Shown here one piece after another: positions 1 to 4,729 of a stretch of DNA of 6,034 bases. The first letter of the stretch is position 1. Every line of letters starts with the position of its first letter. The stretch is from NCBI GenBank assembly GCA_002395865.1, contig DGVE01000094.1, forward strand, positions 1 through 6,034. Reading direction: 5' to 3'. The DNA comes from Lachnospiraceae bacterium UBA4292. GTDB taxonomy: Bacteria; Bacillota; Clostridia; Lachnospirales; Lachnospiraceae. The notes under the pieces are model-generated. The model was not told the DNA's origin, made no database searches, and saw only the letters and a program-made list of their open reading frames with translations. A program made the position numbers and the translations under genes.

Positions 1-1379
1 GCTGGTACTACACCGACTGGCTCACCGAGCTCTCAAAGAACACCTCGCAGCCCACGGTCGAGATCGGTAAGAATATCATCGACAGCTTCGTGGAGGAGTG
101 TGCGAGGAGATGCCGCGGACAGCAGACCACGCTCTCGATAGTGGATCTGGCCGAGCTTTCGCAGACGGTTCCCCCGACGCTCATGGCATTTTCGGAGGAT
201 ACTGCCGAGATGATAAAGGGCAGTGATTTCGGAAAGGTCTCTGACGCGAGAGCGCTCACGAGAGAATTTGCGGCTTCATCAGGGATCGACCAGATCGACC
301 TCGTGAACTTCGCGTCGAAGGTCGGGACCGACGAGGCCGACAAGCTCATAAGCACACTGCTCTATGCGGTAAAATACAACCGCACCTCCGACAACATGAC
401 GAATGCCTACGGCATATCCATCTATTTCCCTTACAAGAAGACGAACCGGGTGGATTCGGTGGTGTCGACCTACCCGGATATCGGTATGACGCCTGACTAC
501 GGCCGCTGCATAAAGGCCTTCGCGGGCGTGGAGACCGGCGGACAGGTGGCTGCGGGCGGTACACACAGTCCCGTGGAGTCGCTCTCGGGCAACTCGCAGA
601 GCGGCGGTATCTCCGGCGCAGACATACTGGGCAGCCTGATAAACTCCTTCCTGACCGGCGGCAGAAGCGTGCCGGGCCTGGACAGAAGCACAGCGGGCTA
701 CATGGATGATATAAATGTGGACGACCTGTCGCAGTACATCGCTGCCAATCAGTTCGATACCTCGAAGCTGGTATGGACGACCGACGAGAAGGGAAGGCAC
801 CTGCTTGAGCTTGCGGACGATCAGTGGGCGCTTATAAAGGACCTTCAGGTCAATATGTTCTATGACGACGGCGAGGGGTATATCGATCTCGGACTGGATA
901 ATCTTTATGAGTTCGAGAACGGAAGACTCGTCGGAGACACGGACAACACATGGCTCTCCATCGACGGTCAGCCCGTGGCATACTACTACGAGATGACGAC
1001 AAAGAACGGCTCCGATGTGACCGTTACCGGCCGCGTTCCCGCGCTGGTGGACGGAGTCAGATGCAACCTGATAATAGTATTCGACACGGCCAATCCCGAC
1101 GGATATATCGCGGGAGCGAGATATGACTATGTGGACGGCGAGACCGACACCGTGGCGAAGGCCTGCACGCAGATCGAGGAGGGCGCGAAGATCGTATTCC
1201 TCTGCGACTACTACGGCTACGACGGCACGTATGAGAGCAGCTATACTCTCGGCGAGCCGCTCTCGTACAAGGAAGGACTGCTCATAAGCAATACCGATGT
1301 CGGCGGCGGCACGAAGATCACGTATCTTCTGACCGACCTCTACAACAACGAGTACTGGACACCGCCGATCAACCAGTGA
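1..1379 (+). CDS. Clostripain-like cysteine peptidase (family C11), 3' part of gene
   Basis: The frame is open from the left edge (first full codon at 3), so the true start lies outside; the GTG at 90 is only an internal codon. The visible 458 residues begin WYYTDWLTELSKN, which in C11 peptidases follows the catalytic Cys segment. The catalytic His and Cys must therefore be upstream and cannot be checked here. The end of the peptidase fold includes NAYGISIYFPYKK (about 403-440). A Gly/Ser-rich linker follows (about 530-630). The last part is the beta-rich C-terminal region seen in clostridial clostripain-like proteins, with VNMFYDDGEGYIDLGLDN near 850-900 and the GYIAGARYDY block near 1100-1130. 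Family members are usually exported and cleave after basic residues. No C-terminal anchor is visible. The next gene starts 16 nt later, so the two are probably co-transcribed. The family call is firm; the substrate is unknown. Confidence 0.88.
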   Translation, partial: WYYTDWLTELSKNTSQPTVEIGKNIIDSFVEECARRCRGQQTTLSIVDLAELSQTVPPTLMAFSEDTAEMIKGSDFGKVSDARALTREFAASSGIDQIDLVNFASKVGTDEADKLISTLLYAVKYNRTSDNMTNAYGISIYFPYKKTNRVDSVVSTYPDIGMTPDYGRCIKAFAGVETGGQVAAGGTHSPVESLSGNSQSGGISGADILGSLINSFLTGGRSVPGLDRSTAGYMDDINVDDLSQYIAANQFDTSKLVWTTDEKGRHLLELADDQWALIKDLQVNMFYDDGEGYIDLGLDNLYEFENGRLVGDTDNTWLSIDGQPVAYYYEMTTKNGSDVTVTGRVPALVDGVRCNLIIVFDTANPDGYIAGARYDYVDGETDTVAKACTQIEEGAKIVFLCDYYGYDGTYESSYTLGEPLSYKEGLLISNTDVGGGTKITYLLTDLYNNEYWTPPINQ

Positions 1380-1395
1380 CCGAAAGGAGAAAAGC

Positions 1396-1818
1396 ATGGC
1401 TAAAAAACTGCCGGTAATCACATTCATAATATCATTGATCGCCGTGGCGCTTGCCGCCGCAGCGCTCATCATCACCTGCAAAAGCAGCTGCGGGAAGAGG
1501 GAGGACACACAGTACGTGCTCTATCTGGGCACGAATGACAAGGATACCGTGCAGCCTGTGTTTCCACCGGAGGAGGCGAAGCAGCAGGCCGAGGCCATTC
1601 TGCTCAAGCACTTCGGCGGCTACACGATACAGGAGGCAAACGGCGGCTGGATCGACGGTGAGAAGGTATTTACCGAGTACACGCTCGTGATCCACTTAAG
1701 CGACACCGATATCGACGCGGTCCACGCAGCCGCGAAGGATATGATAAAGACCTTCAACCAGAGCTCCGTGCTCATACAGTCCAACAAGACCACGACGGAG
1801 TTTTATGAGGGGAAGTAG
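1396..1818 (+). CDS. Small membrane-anchored protein with DUF3574-like extracytoplasmic domain
   Basis: A 140-residue protein of unknown function. An AAAGGAG ribosome site at 1383-1389 lies 6 nt before the ATG and fixes the start. Residues 1-5 are positively charged (AKK). Residues 7-27 form one hydrophobic helix, followed by CKSSC, which suggests an N-terminal membrane anchor with the rest outside; a lipoprotein is less likely because Cys28 lacks a clear lipobox. The soluble part (about 38-136) has the order YVLYLGTNDKD, a helix near 58-73, GGYTIQEANGGW, EYTLVIHLSD, a helix near 106-121 and SSVLIQ. This resembles DUF3574, a small alpha/beta domain of unknown role; I assign it by pattern only. 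It sits 16 nt behind the peptidase gene and directly before a strong terminator, so it is probably the last gene of that operon and may act at the same cell-surface site. Confidence 0.8.
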   Translation: MAKKLPVITFIISLIAVALAAAALIITCKSSCGKREDTQYVLYLGTNDKDTVQPVFPPEEAKQQAEAILLKHFGGYTIQEANGGWIDGEKVFTEYTLVIHLSDTDIDAVHAAAKDMIKTFNQSSVLIQSNKTTTEFYEGK

Positions 1819-1841
1819 GAAGAGTAGATAGAATCGTGGAT

Positions 1842-1873
1842 GAGCTCCGACCTGAAAGTCGGAGCTCGTTTTT
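1842..1873 (+). terminator. Intrinsic terminator of the peptidase operon
   Basis: A perfect 10-bp GC-rich stem (GAGCTCCGAC at 1842-1851 with GTCGGAGCTC at 1858-1867) closes a 6-nt loop and is followed by G and five T (1869-1873). It starts 24 nt after the stop of the small membrane protein gene and ends the rightward transcript. Confidence 0.92.
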
Positions 1874-1877
1874 GCAC

Positions 1878-1912
1878 AAAAAGACAGGAGGCCGACTTGC
1901 GTCAGCCTCCTG
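1878..1912 (-). terminator. Intrinsic terminator for the leftward transcript
   Basis: Read on the minus strand, a 12-bp stem with one mismatch (arms 1901-1912 and 1885-1896) closes a GCAA loop of the GNRA type and is followed by TCTTTTT (complement of 1878-1884). There is no T-run on the plus-strand side, so it points leftward. It lies about 75 nt past the stop of the truncated Abi gene and would end the C-R-abi transcript. With the plus-strand terminator just beside it, it insulates two converging operons. Confidence 0.8.
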
Positions 1913-1916
1913 CCAA

Positions 1917-1969
1917 GTATATGTCCGCAAACATATACCCCAATTGCTGGGTACAGTATACAATACTGT
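1917..1969. repeat. Run of three small inverted repeats
   Basis: Three adjacent hairpins: GTATATGT/ACATATAC (1917-1924 and 1931-1938, perfect 8 bp, loop CCGCAA); TACCC/GGGTA (1936-1940 and 1949-1953); ACAGTAT/ATACTGT (1953-1959 and 1963-1969, 3-nt loop). Neighbouring stems share a few bases, so not all can form at once. They lie in non-coding DNA between the leftward terminator and the Abi fragment, exactly where base composition changes. They could be a structured 3' untranslated region, a small interspersed repeat, or the trace of a recombination site; the sequence alone does not decide. Confidence 0.55.
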
Positions 1970-1986
1970 CTGAGAAGAATCAATAG

Positions 1987-2370
1987 TTAAATGTAATTTT
2001 TAAGAAGTTCCATTCGGTTTGATAATTCCGGATGAATGACCATTTTTGCCACATCGTGATTGACGGCTTTTCGGTAGTCATCTGTTATTCTTTCATATTC
2101 TCTGATAAATGCTTTTATCTCGTGTTTGGCTACGCCAAGAATCTTCAGACAGTAGCTCATGAGTATTATATAATCCCCAATCGTTTTAAAATTTACATAG
2201 GGCAGGGATATTTCCTGTTCAAGACATTTTTTCATTGCCTTGGAAGGATCGATGTTGCGAAAGCGGGTGTCGAAAACAACGGAATTGTGGGCTATGGCAT
2301 TTCTGAGATCTTTCAAAGTGTAGATATATTTATAAACGAGTTCGCGGTTGGTATCGGAGGCGGTATTCAA
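1987..2370 (-). pseudogene. C-terminal fragment of an Abi_2-type abortive infection (HEPN) protein
   Basis: The open frame gives 127 residues from a TTG at 2370-2368, two codons after an in-frame TAA (2374-2376), with no ribosome site before it. Residues 21-38 read DLRNAIAHNSVVFDTRFR. R23-N-A-I-A-H28 is the RX4H motif of HEPN RNases, in the LRNAIAHN context typical of the C-terminal half of Abi_2 (AbiD/AbiF-like) proteins. Those proteins are usually 250-350 residues, so about half is missing. The 92 bp up to the endonuclease gene contain nothing like the usual N-terminal part. Family members act in phage defence, often by RNA cleavage. Here the gene is probably a decayed passenger at the end of the C-R transcript; a short protein made from the TTG cannot be excluded. 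The frame itself is intact to its stop, so loss looks like one deletion or insertion event rather than long drift. Confidence 0.65.
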
Positions 2371-2375
2371 ATATT

Positions 2376-2427
2376 AGTTTCCCAGTCTGTTGGGAGTGTA
2401 TAGTATAATCTGGCGGATTGGGAAACT
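2376..2427. repeat. Imperfect 12-bp inverted repeat upstream of the Abi fragment
   Basis: AGTTTCCCAGTC (2376-2387) and GATTGGGAAACT (2416-2427) are inverted copies with 11 of 12 matching, separated by 28 bp. A smaller alternative hairpin, TCCCA/TGGGA, lies inside the left part. The repeat begins almost exactly where the Abi reading frame is cut off, so it may mark the break, or form a hairpin in the endonuclease mRNA 3' region. No T-run makes it a clear terminator. Confidence 0.5.
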
Positions 2428-2462
2428 TATAATAGAATATATAAACTCTGTTTATTGTAGTG

Positions 2463-3305
2463 TTAGCCTAAAATAATGGATCGTAATAACTCAGGCCAGC
2501 GAGTTAATACTTCTCGCCCAACAATTACCTCATCTACAACACCACTGTTAAGTGCATCTACCAATCTGCAAAGGTAAGACTTTCCTAAATCCCACCAGGT
2601 ATGATAGGCATCAATAAAAAGGACATGATATACTTTATGATCTGTTCGGTTATAAATTTCGTTAAATTCAAAGCCGTCAAGTTGCGTTTCATAAACGCCG
2701 TCTGCAATACGGCTGCCAAAAGATTTGTTATAGTAGTATTCCTTTATTTCCCAAACAAGTTTTGGACTTTCGGTATTCGGGTATGCCCCATCAAATCTTC
2801 TGGAGGTAGCACCGATGATACGGCGTTCATTATCCCAGATGTAAGTAAGATTCCGAGGATCATCATCAAATCCTAATTCATTTATATTGCCGGTGATTTC
2901 ACGTATTGTCTTTTCTGCAATGATGTTTATTATGGCAGTGAAGAAGGCGGTCTGATGCATTTCACCTTTTTGCTTATTTAGTGGAAGTTTACACATATAG
3001 TTGTGGAGACGATGTAATTGTACCCATTCCAAAAATTCTTTATTCGCTTCTTGCGCGTCCATTAACATGGATTCAACGAAGTGGTTGAGCATATTAGCTC
3101 TCATTCGAGAATAAGTGACCGCCTTATTAACGAGATCGTCAGATGCATTAACACGATACTTACGGCAAATTTTAGATATCTCATCATAGGTGTAATCTTT
3201 TACTATATGTGCTTCTCGTTTTGAATACCCAAGGGTTTCTGAAACAAACCGTATAAATGCCCAAAATTCTGTTGGCTCTTTTTCGAATTCCTTAAAAGCA
3301 ATCAT
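2463..3305 (-). CDS. Putative type II restriction endonuclease (PD-(D/E)XK-like), R gene
   Basis: 280 residues from the ATG at 3305-3303. A GGAGG at 3319-3315 lies 9 nt before this ATG; the in-frame TTG at 3314 abuts that ribosome site and cannot be the start. I do not recognise a named enzyme family. The best catalytic candidate is RRFDGAYPN around D172, then 14 residues on LVWEIKEYYY with E186-I-K188. This D-x13-E-x-K spacing fits the PD-(D/E)XK nuclease core. Residues 31-100 are mostly helical and charged, and could carry DNA binding. Function rests mainly on context: it overlaps a C-type controller by 14 bp and is divergent from a DNA methyltransferase, as in C-controlled type II systems. 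Its role would be to cut unmethylated DNA at the site protected by the neighbouring enzyme. The target site cannot be told. The gene is AT-rich, intact, and lacks its own promoter, so it depends on the promoter before C. Confidence 0.75.
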   Translation of the reverse strand: MIAFKEFEKEPTEFWAFIRFVSETLGYSKREAHIVKDYTYDEISKICRKYRVNASDDLVNKAVTYSRMRANMLNHFVESMLMDAQEANKEFLEWVQLHRLHNYMCKLPLNKQKGEMHQTAFFTAIINIIAEKTIREITGNINELGFDDDPRNLTYIWDNERRIIGATSRRFDGAYPNTESPKLVWEIKEYYYNKSFGSRIADGVYETQLDGFEFNEIYNRTDHKVYHVLFIDAYHTWWDLGKSYLCRLVDALNSGVVDEVIVGREVLTRWPELLRSIILG

Positions 3306-3525
3306 TGTCCTCAACCTCCTTAAAAAGTTCTGAAATTCTTATATCAAGGGCCTTTGCCATTTTTTCTATATTTGCCAAAGATACATTTCTTTTTCCAAGT
3401 TCAACATCGCTGATATATGTACGGTGTAGCCCACACAGATCAGCAAAGCCTTCTTGAGACACATTCCGCGATAGACGATATTTTCTTATGGTAGAGCCGT
3501 ATGCAGACAAAATATTTGAGTTCAT
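3292..3525 (-). CDS. Controller (C) protein of the restriction-modification system, Xre-type HTH
   Basis: 77 residues from the ATG at 3525-3523. An upstream in-frame ATG at 3552 exists, but the strong ribosome site GGAGGTG (3539-3533) falls inside that extension and points to the downstream ATG. Almost the whole protein is one HTH_3/Xre domain: SQEGFADLCG (23-32) is the first helix of the motif, and HRTYISDVELGKRNVSL (34-50) contains the recognition helix. The pairing of LHRTYISDVELGKRNVS with a length below 100 is characteristic of C proteins. Known C proteins bind C-boxes as dimers, first activating and then repressing their own promoter. This delays the endonuclease until methylation is established. 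Two matching C-boxes lie upstream. The stop overlaps the R start by 14 bp in another frame. No linker or second domain is present. Confidence 0.88.
   Translation of the reverse strand: MNSNILSAYGSTIRKYRLSRNVSQEGFADLCGLHRTYISDVELGKRNVSLANIEKMAKALDIRISELFKEVEDNDCF
3315..3319 (-). promoter_or_regulatory. Ribosome binding site of the R gene, inside the C gene
   Basis: AAGGAGG on the minus strand (GGAGG core at 3319-3315) lies inside the last codons of the controller gene, 9 nt before the ATG at 3305. It decides the R start in favour of ATG over TTG. It also implies that translation of C and R is coupled. Confidence 0.8.
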
Positions 3526-3528
3526 ATC

Positions 3529-3558
3529 TTGACACCTCCATATTTTATACATTATAAT
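3529..3558 (+). promoter_or_regulatory. Promoter of the methyltransferase gene (P-M)
   Basis: TTGACA at 3529-3534 and TATAAT at 3553-3558, both exact consensus hexamers, 18 bp apart. Predicted start near 3565 gives a leader of about 47 nt to the ATG at 3612. The promoter begins inside the ribosome site region of the oppositely oriented C gene, shares its -10 with the C promoter, and fires straight into the C-boxes at 3568-3593, so a bound controller should hinder it. Confidence 0.7.
3533..3539 (-). promoter_or_regulatory. Ribosome binding site of the C gene
   Basis: GGAGGTG on the minus strand, 7 nt before the ATG at 3525. It lies inside the longer possible frame starting at 3552 and therefore shows that the shorter 77-residue protein is the real product. 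The predicted leader is only about 19 nt, so the gene is not strictly leaderless as some C genes are. Confidence 0.8.
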
Positions 3559-3580
3559 AGTTAAGTAGACTTTAAGTCAA
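3551..3580 (-). promoter_or_regulatory. Promoter of the C-R operon (P-CR)
   Basis: On the minus strand, TTGACT (3580-3575) and TATAAT (3556-3551) are 18 bp apart. The start is predicted near 3544, about 19 nt before the C start codon. The -35 overlaps the proximal C-box, and the distal C-box is centred near -44, the expected position for an activator touching RNA polymerase. The one-base departure from a consensus -35 and the 18-bp spacer fit a promoter that needs help from C. Confidence 0.75.
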
Positions 3581-3593
3581 CAGACTATGAGTT
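3568..3593. promoter_or_regulatory. Tandem C-boxes (operator of the controller protein)
   Basis: Two 11-bp dyads: GACTTTAAGTC at 3568-3578 (perfect GACT-N3-AGTC) and GACTATGAGTT at 3583-3593 (one arm with a single mismatch), separated by AACA and centred 15 bp apart. The half-sites, the 3-bp middle and the 15-bp spacing match the arrangement known for C operators such as that of Esp1396I. The box nearer to C covers the -35 of the C-R promoter (repressing position); the farther one lies just upstream (activating position). Both sit downstream of the predicted methyltransferase start. Confidence 0.85.
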
Positions 3594-3611
3594 ACACAGG
3601 GGCGCATTATT

Positions 3612-4469
3612 ATGGTACCAGCATTACTAAAATGGATAGGTAATAAACAACGTTTTGCTAGAACGATTATTTCATACATGCCCGAGACTTTCAATGACTA
3701 TTATGAGCCGTTTTTAGGAAGTGGCGCAGTATTGGCGGAATTGCTTTCGGCTGATAGATCAGAGATGTTTCCACATATGAAGCACGCATATGGTAGTGAC
3801 ATATTGCCTTTTTTGATTGAAATCTTTGATATAACAAAAAACGATCCCAAATCTTTAACGGAGTATTATAGAAAAGAAATATCTGAGTATTATTTAGACC
3901 CCGTTGTAAAGTATGATGAGATTAAAGACAGGTTTAATCAGAGGCATAATCCATATGATTTTCTATTGCTCTCGCGTACTTGCTATTCCGGGGTGATACG
4001 ATTTAGAAAAGCTGATGGATATATGAGTACTCCCAGAGGCCCGCATAAGCCAATACAGCCAGATACATTTGAAAGCCGCATAGACGAATGGAATACGCTG
4101 CTACAAAAAGTAGATTTTGCTTGTGAAAGTTATGTGGAAGCAATGGATAAACCGGGTAATGGAGATGTTGTATATTGTGATCCACCTTATACACATTCAC
4201 AGAGCATTATATATGGAGCGCAGAATTTCAACGTTGATACTTTATGGCGAAAGATTGAGGAATGTAAAAAACGTGGAGCCAAAGTAATTCTCTCAATAAA
4301 TGGAATGAGAGACTCAAAGAAAAAAGACATTTCAGTTACACCGCCAGATGGTTTGTTTGAAAGAAAACTCTATGTAAATTGCGGTACATCAATGATAGAT
4401 CGTCTTCAGAATACCGGAAAGGAAATGAAGGATAAGATAGTTGATGACCAATTGTTGCTAACATGGTAA
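3612..4469 (+). CDS. D12-class adenine-N6 DNA methyltransferase, M gene
   Basis: 285 residues. It transfers a methyl group from S-adenosylmethionine to adenine N6 in the recognition site, protecting host DNA from the R enzyme. Motifs are in the alpha-class (D12) order: motif X LKWIGNKQRF (6-15), the SAM-binding motif I YEPFLGSGAV (31-40), a central target-recognition region containing SRTCYSGVIRFRKADGYMS (121-139), and catalytic motif IV DPPY (190-193). Length is normal for a Dam-like enzyme. The C-terminus (VNCGTSMIDRLQNTGK, then DDQLLLTW) lacks the AKSSSRGKISE-type segment of the DpnII/Dam branch. It therefore belongs to another D12 subgroup, and GATC specificity should not be assumed. AGGGG at 3598-3602 is a modest ribosome site 9 nt before the ATG. 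It is divergent from C-R across a shared control region. No dedicated terminator follows directly. Confidence 0.9.
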   Translation: MVPALLKWIGNKQRFARTIISYMPETFNDYYEPFLGSGAVLAELLSADRSEMFPHMKHAYGSDILPFLIEIFDITKNDPKSLTEYYRKEISEYYLDPVVKYDEIKDRFNQRHNPYDFLLLSRTCYSGVIRFRKADGYMSTPRGPHKPIQPDTFESRIDEWNTLLQKVDFACESYVEAMDKPGNGDVVYCDPPYTHSQSIIYGAQNFNVDTLWRKIEECKKRGAKVILSINGMRDSKKKDISVTPPDGLFERKLYVNCGTSMIDRLQNTGKEMKDKIVDDQLLLTW

Positions 4470-4658
4470 GGAAGGGTAAGGAAAAACGCGAAATGAAGGT
4501 ATTTGATTAAAGCGGATATCCGTGCAATTATGCCTAAAAAGCTGGTCTGGTGACTGTGTTTTTTTGGGAAATATGATTGTGCTCGAGAAAAGAGAAGAGT
4601 TTATTATATTAGCTTCAAACGACGATCATTCAGACGATCACTCGCCTAAAACCCCATC
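4470..4658. other. Non-coding stretch between M and the rex promoter
   Basis: No credible gene. A 29-codon frame (4573-4662) has no ribosome site and ends inside the rex -35. A run of seven T (4559-4565) has no strong stem before it. GACGATCA occurs twice (4621-4628 and 4633-4640), 12 bp apart. The island's right junction probably lies here. Confidence 0.5.
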
Positions 4659-4687
4659 TTGACATAATCCCCCGACATTGTTATTAT
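4659..4687 (+). promoter_or_regulatory. Promoter of rex
   Basis: TTGACA at 4659-4664, then TATTAT at 4682-4687 with a 17-bp spacer. An exact TATAAT at 4685-4690 is also present but would need a 20-bp spacer. Either -10 lies inside the Rex operator, so Rex bound there blocks polymerase: classic autorepression. Confidence 0.75.
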
Positions 4688-4707
4688 AATAACAATGTCG
4701 GGGGATT
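4666..4707. promoter_or_regulatory. Rex operator inside a perfect 42-bp palindrome
   Basis: The core TTGTTATTATAATAACAA (4678-4695) fits the clostridial Rex site, TTGTTA-N6-TAACAA. The dyad extends without a mismatch from 4666 to 4707 (centre between 4686 and 4687), adding CCCCCGACA/TGTCGGGGG arms and AAT/ATT ends that Rex binding does not need. Rex binds such sites when NADH is low relative to NAD+ and leaves when NADH rises. Confidence 0.88.
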
Positions 4708-4713
4708 TTATTT
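4666..4713 (+). terminator. Possible intrinsic terminator formed by the same palindrome
   Basis: Transcribed from upstream, the palindrome would fold into a stem of about 19 bp with five G-C pairs near its base and a TATA loop, followed by ATTTTATTT (4705-4713). This could stop read-through from M. Transcripts starting at the rex promoter begin inside the right arm and would not form it. The T-tract is interrupted, so the call is tentative. Confidence 0.45.
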
Positions 4714-4729
4714 CAGAAAGGAAAATGAC

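Larger units (their letters stand above)
1987..4469. other. AT-rich defence island (C-R / M system plus Abi remnant)
   Basis: From just past the left hairpins to the end of M, the DNA is visibly AT-rich, while the peptidase and rex/nnr blocks are GC-rich (18 of 60 G+C at 3841-3900 versus 39 of 60 at 5521-5580). Gene content is purely defensive. I found no integrase, transposase or convincing flanking direct repeats, so the boundaries are approximate and the transfer route is unknown. The rex promoter begins at 4659, so the right edge must lie between 4470 and 4658. Confidence 0.7.

Noticed and set aside
90..1379. GTG at 90 as start of the peptidase gene
   Set aside because: The same frame is open to the left edge and the residues before it (WYYTDWLTELSKN...) are conserved family sequence.
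279..1508. 409-codon open frame on the minus strand opposite the peptidase gene
   Set aside because: Its protein is rich in Arg, Val, His and Ala without domain structure, it has no ribosome site, and the plus-strand frame encodes a recognisable peptidase. It is an antisense shadow of GC-rich codons.
1696..1983. Minus-strand frames running through the terminators (1696-1983 and 1772-1963)
   Set aside because: They read through two terminator hairpins and into the antisense of the DUF3574-like gene; no ribosome site.
2032..2403. 123-codon plus-strand frame opposite the Abi fragment
   Set aside because: No ribosome site and no recognisable motif; the minus strand holds the HEPN motif.
3526..3552. 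Nine-residue N-terminal extension of the controller from ATG 3552
   Set aside because: The GGAGGTG ribosome site lies inside it and the predicted transcript starts near 3544, downstream of this ATG.
4621..4640. Direct repeat GACGATCA x2 as a CRISPR-like or iteron element
   Set aside because: Only two 8-bp copies 12 bp apart, with no further copies or associated genes.
1917..4658. Island ends as insertion-sequence or attachment-site repeats
   Set aside because: I compared the left hairpin region with 4470-4658 by eye and found no convincing shared direct or inverted repeat and no transposase or integrase.
4573..4662. 29-codon frame before rex
   Set aside because: No ribosome site, low-complexity acidic/His tail, and it runs into the rex -35 element.
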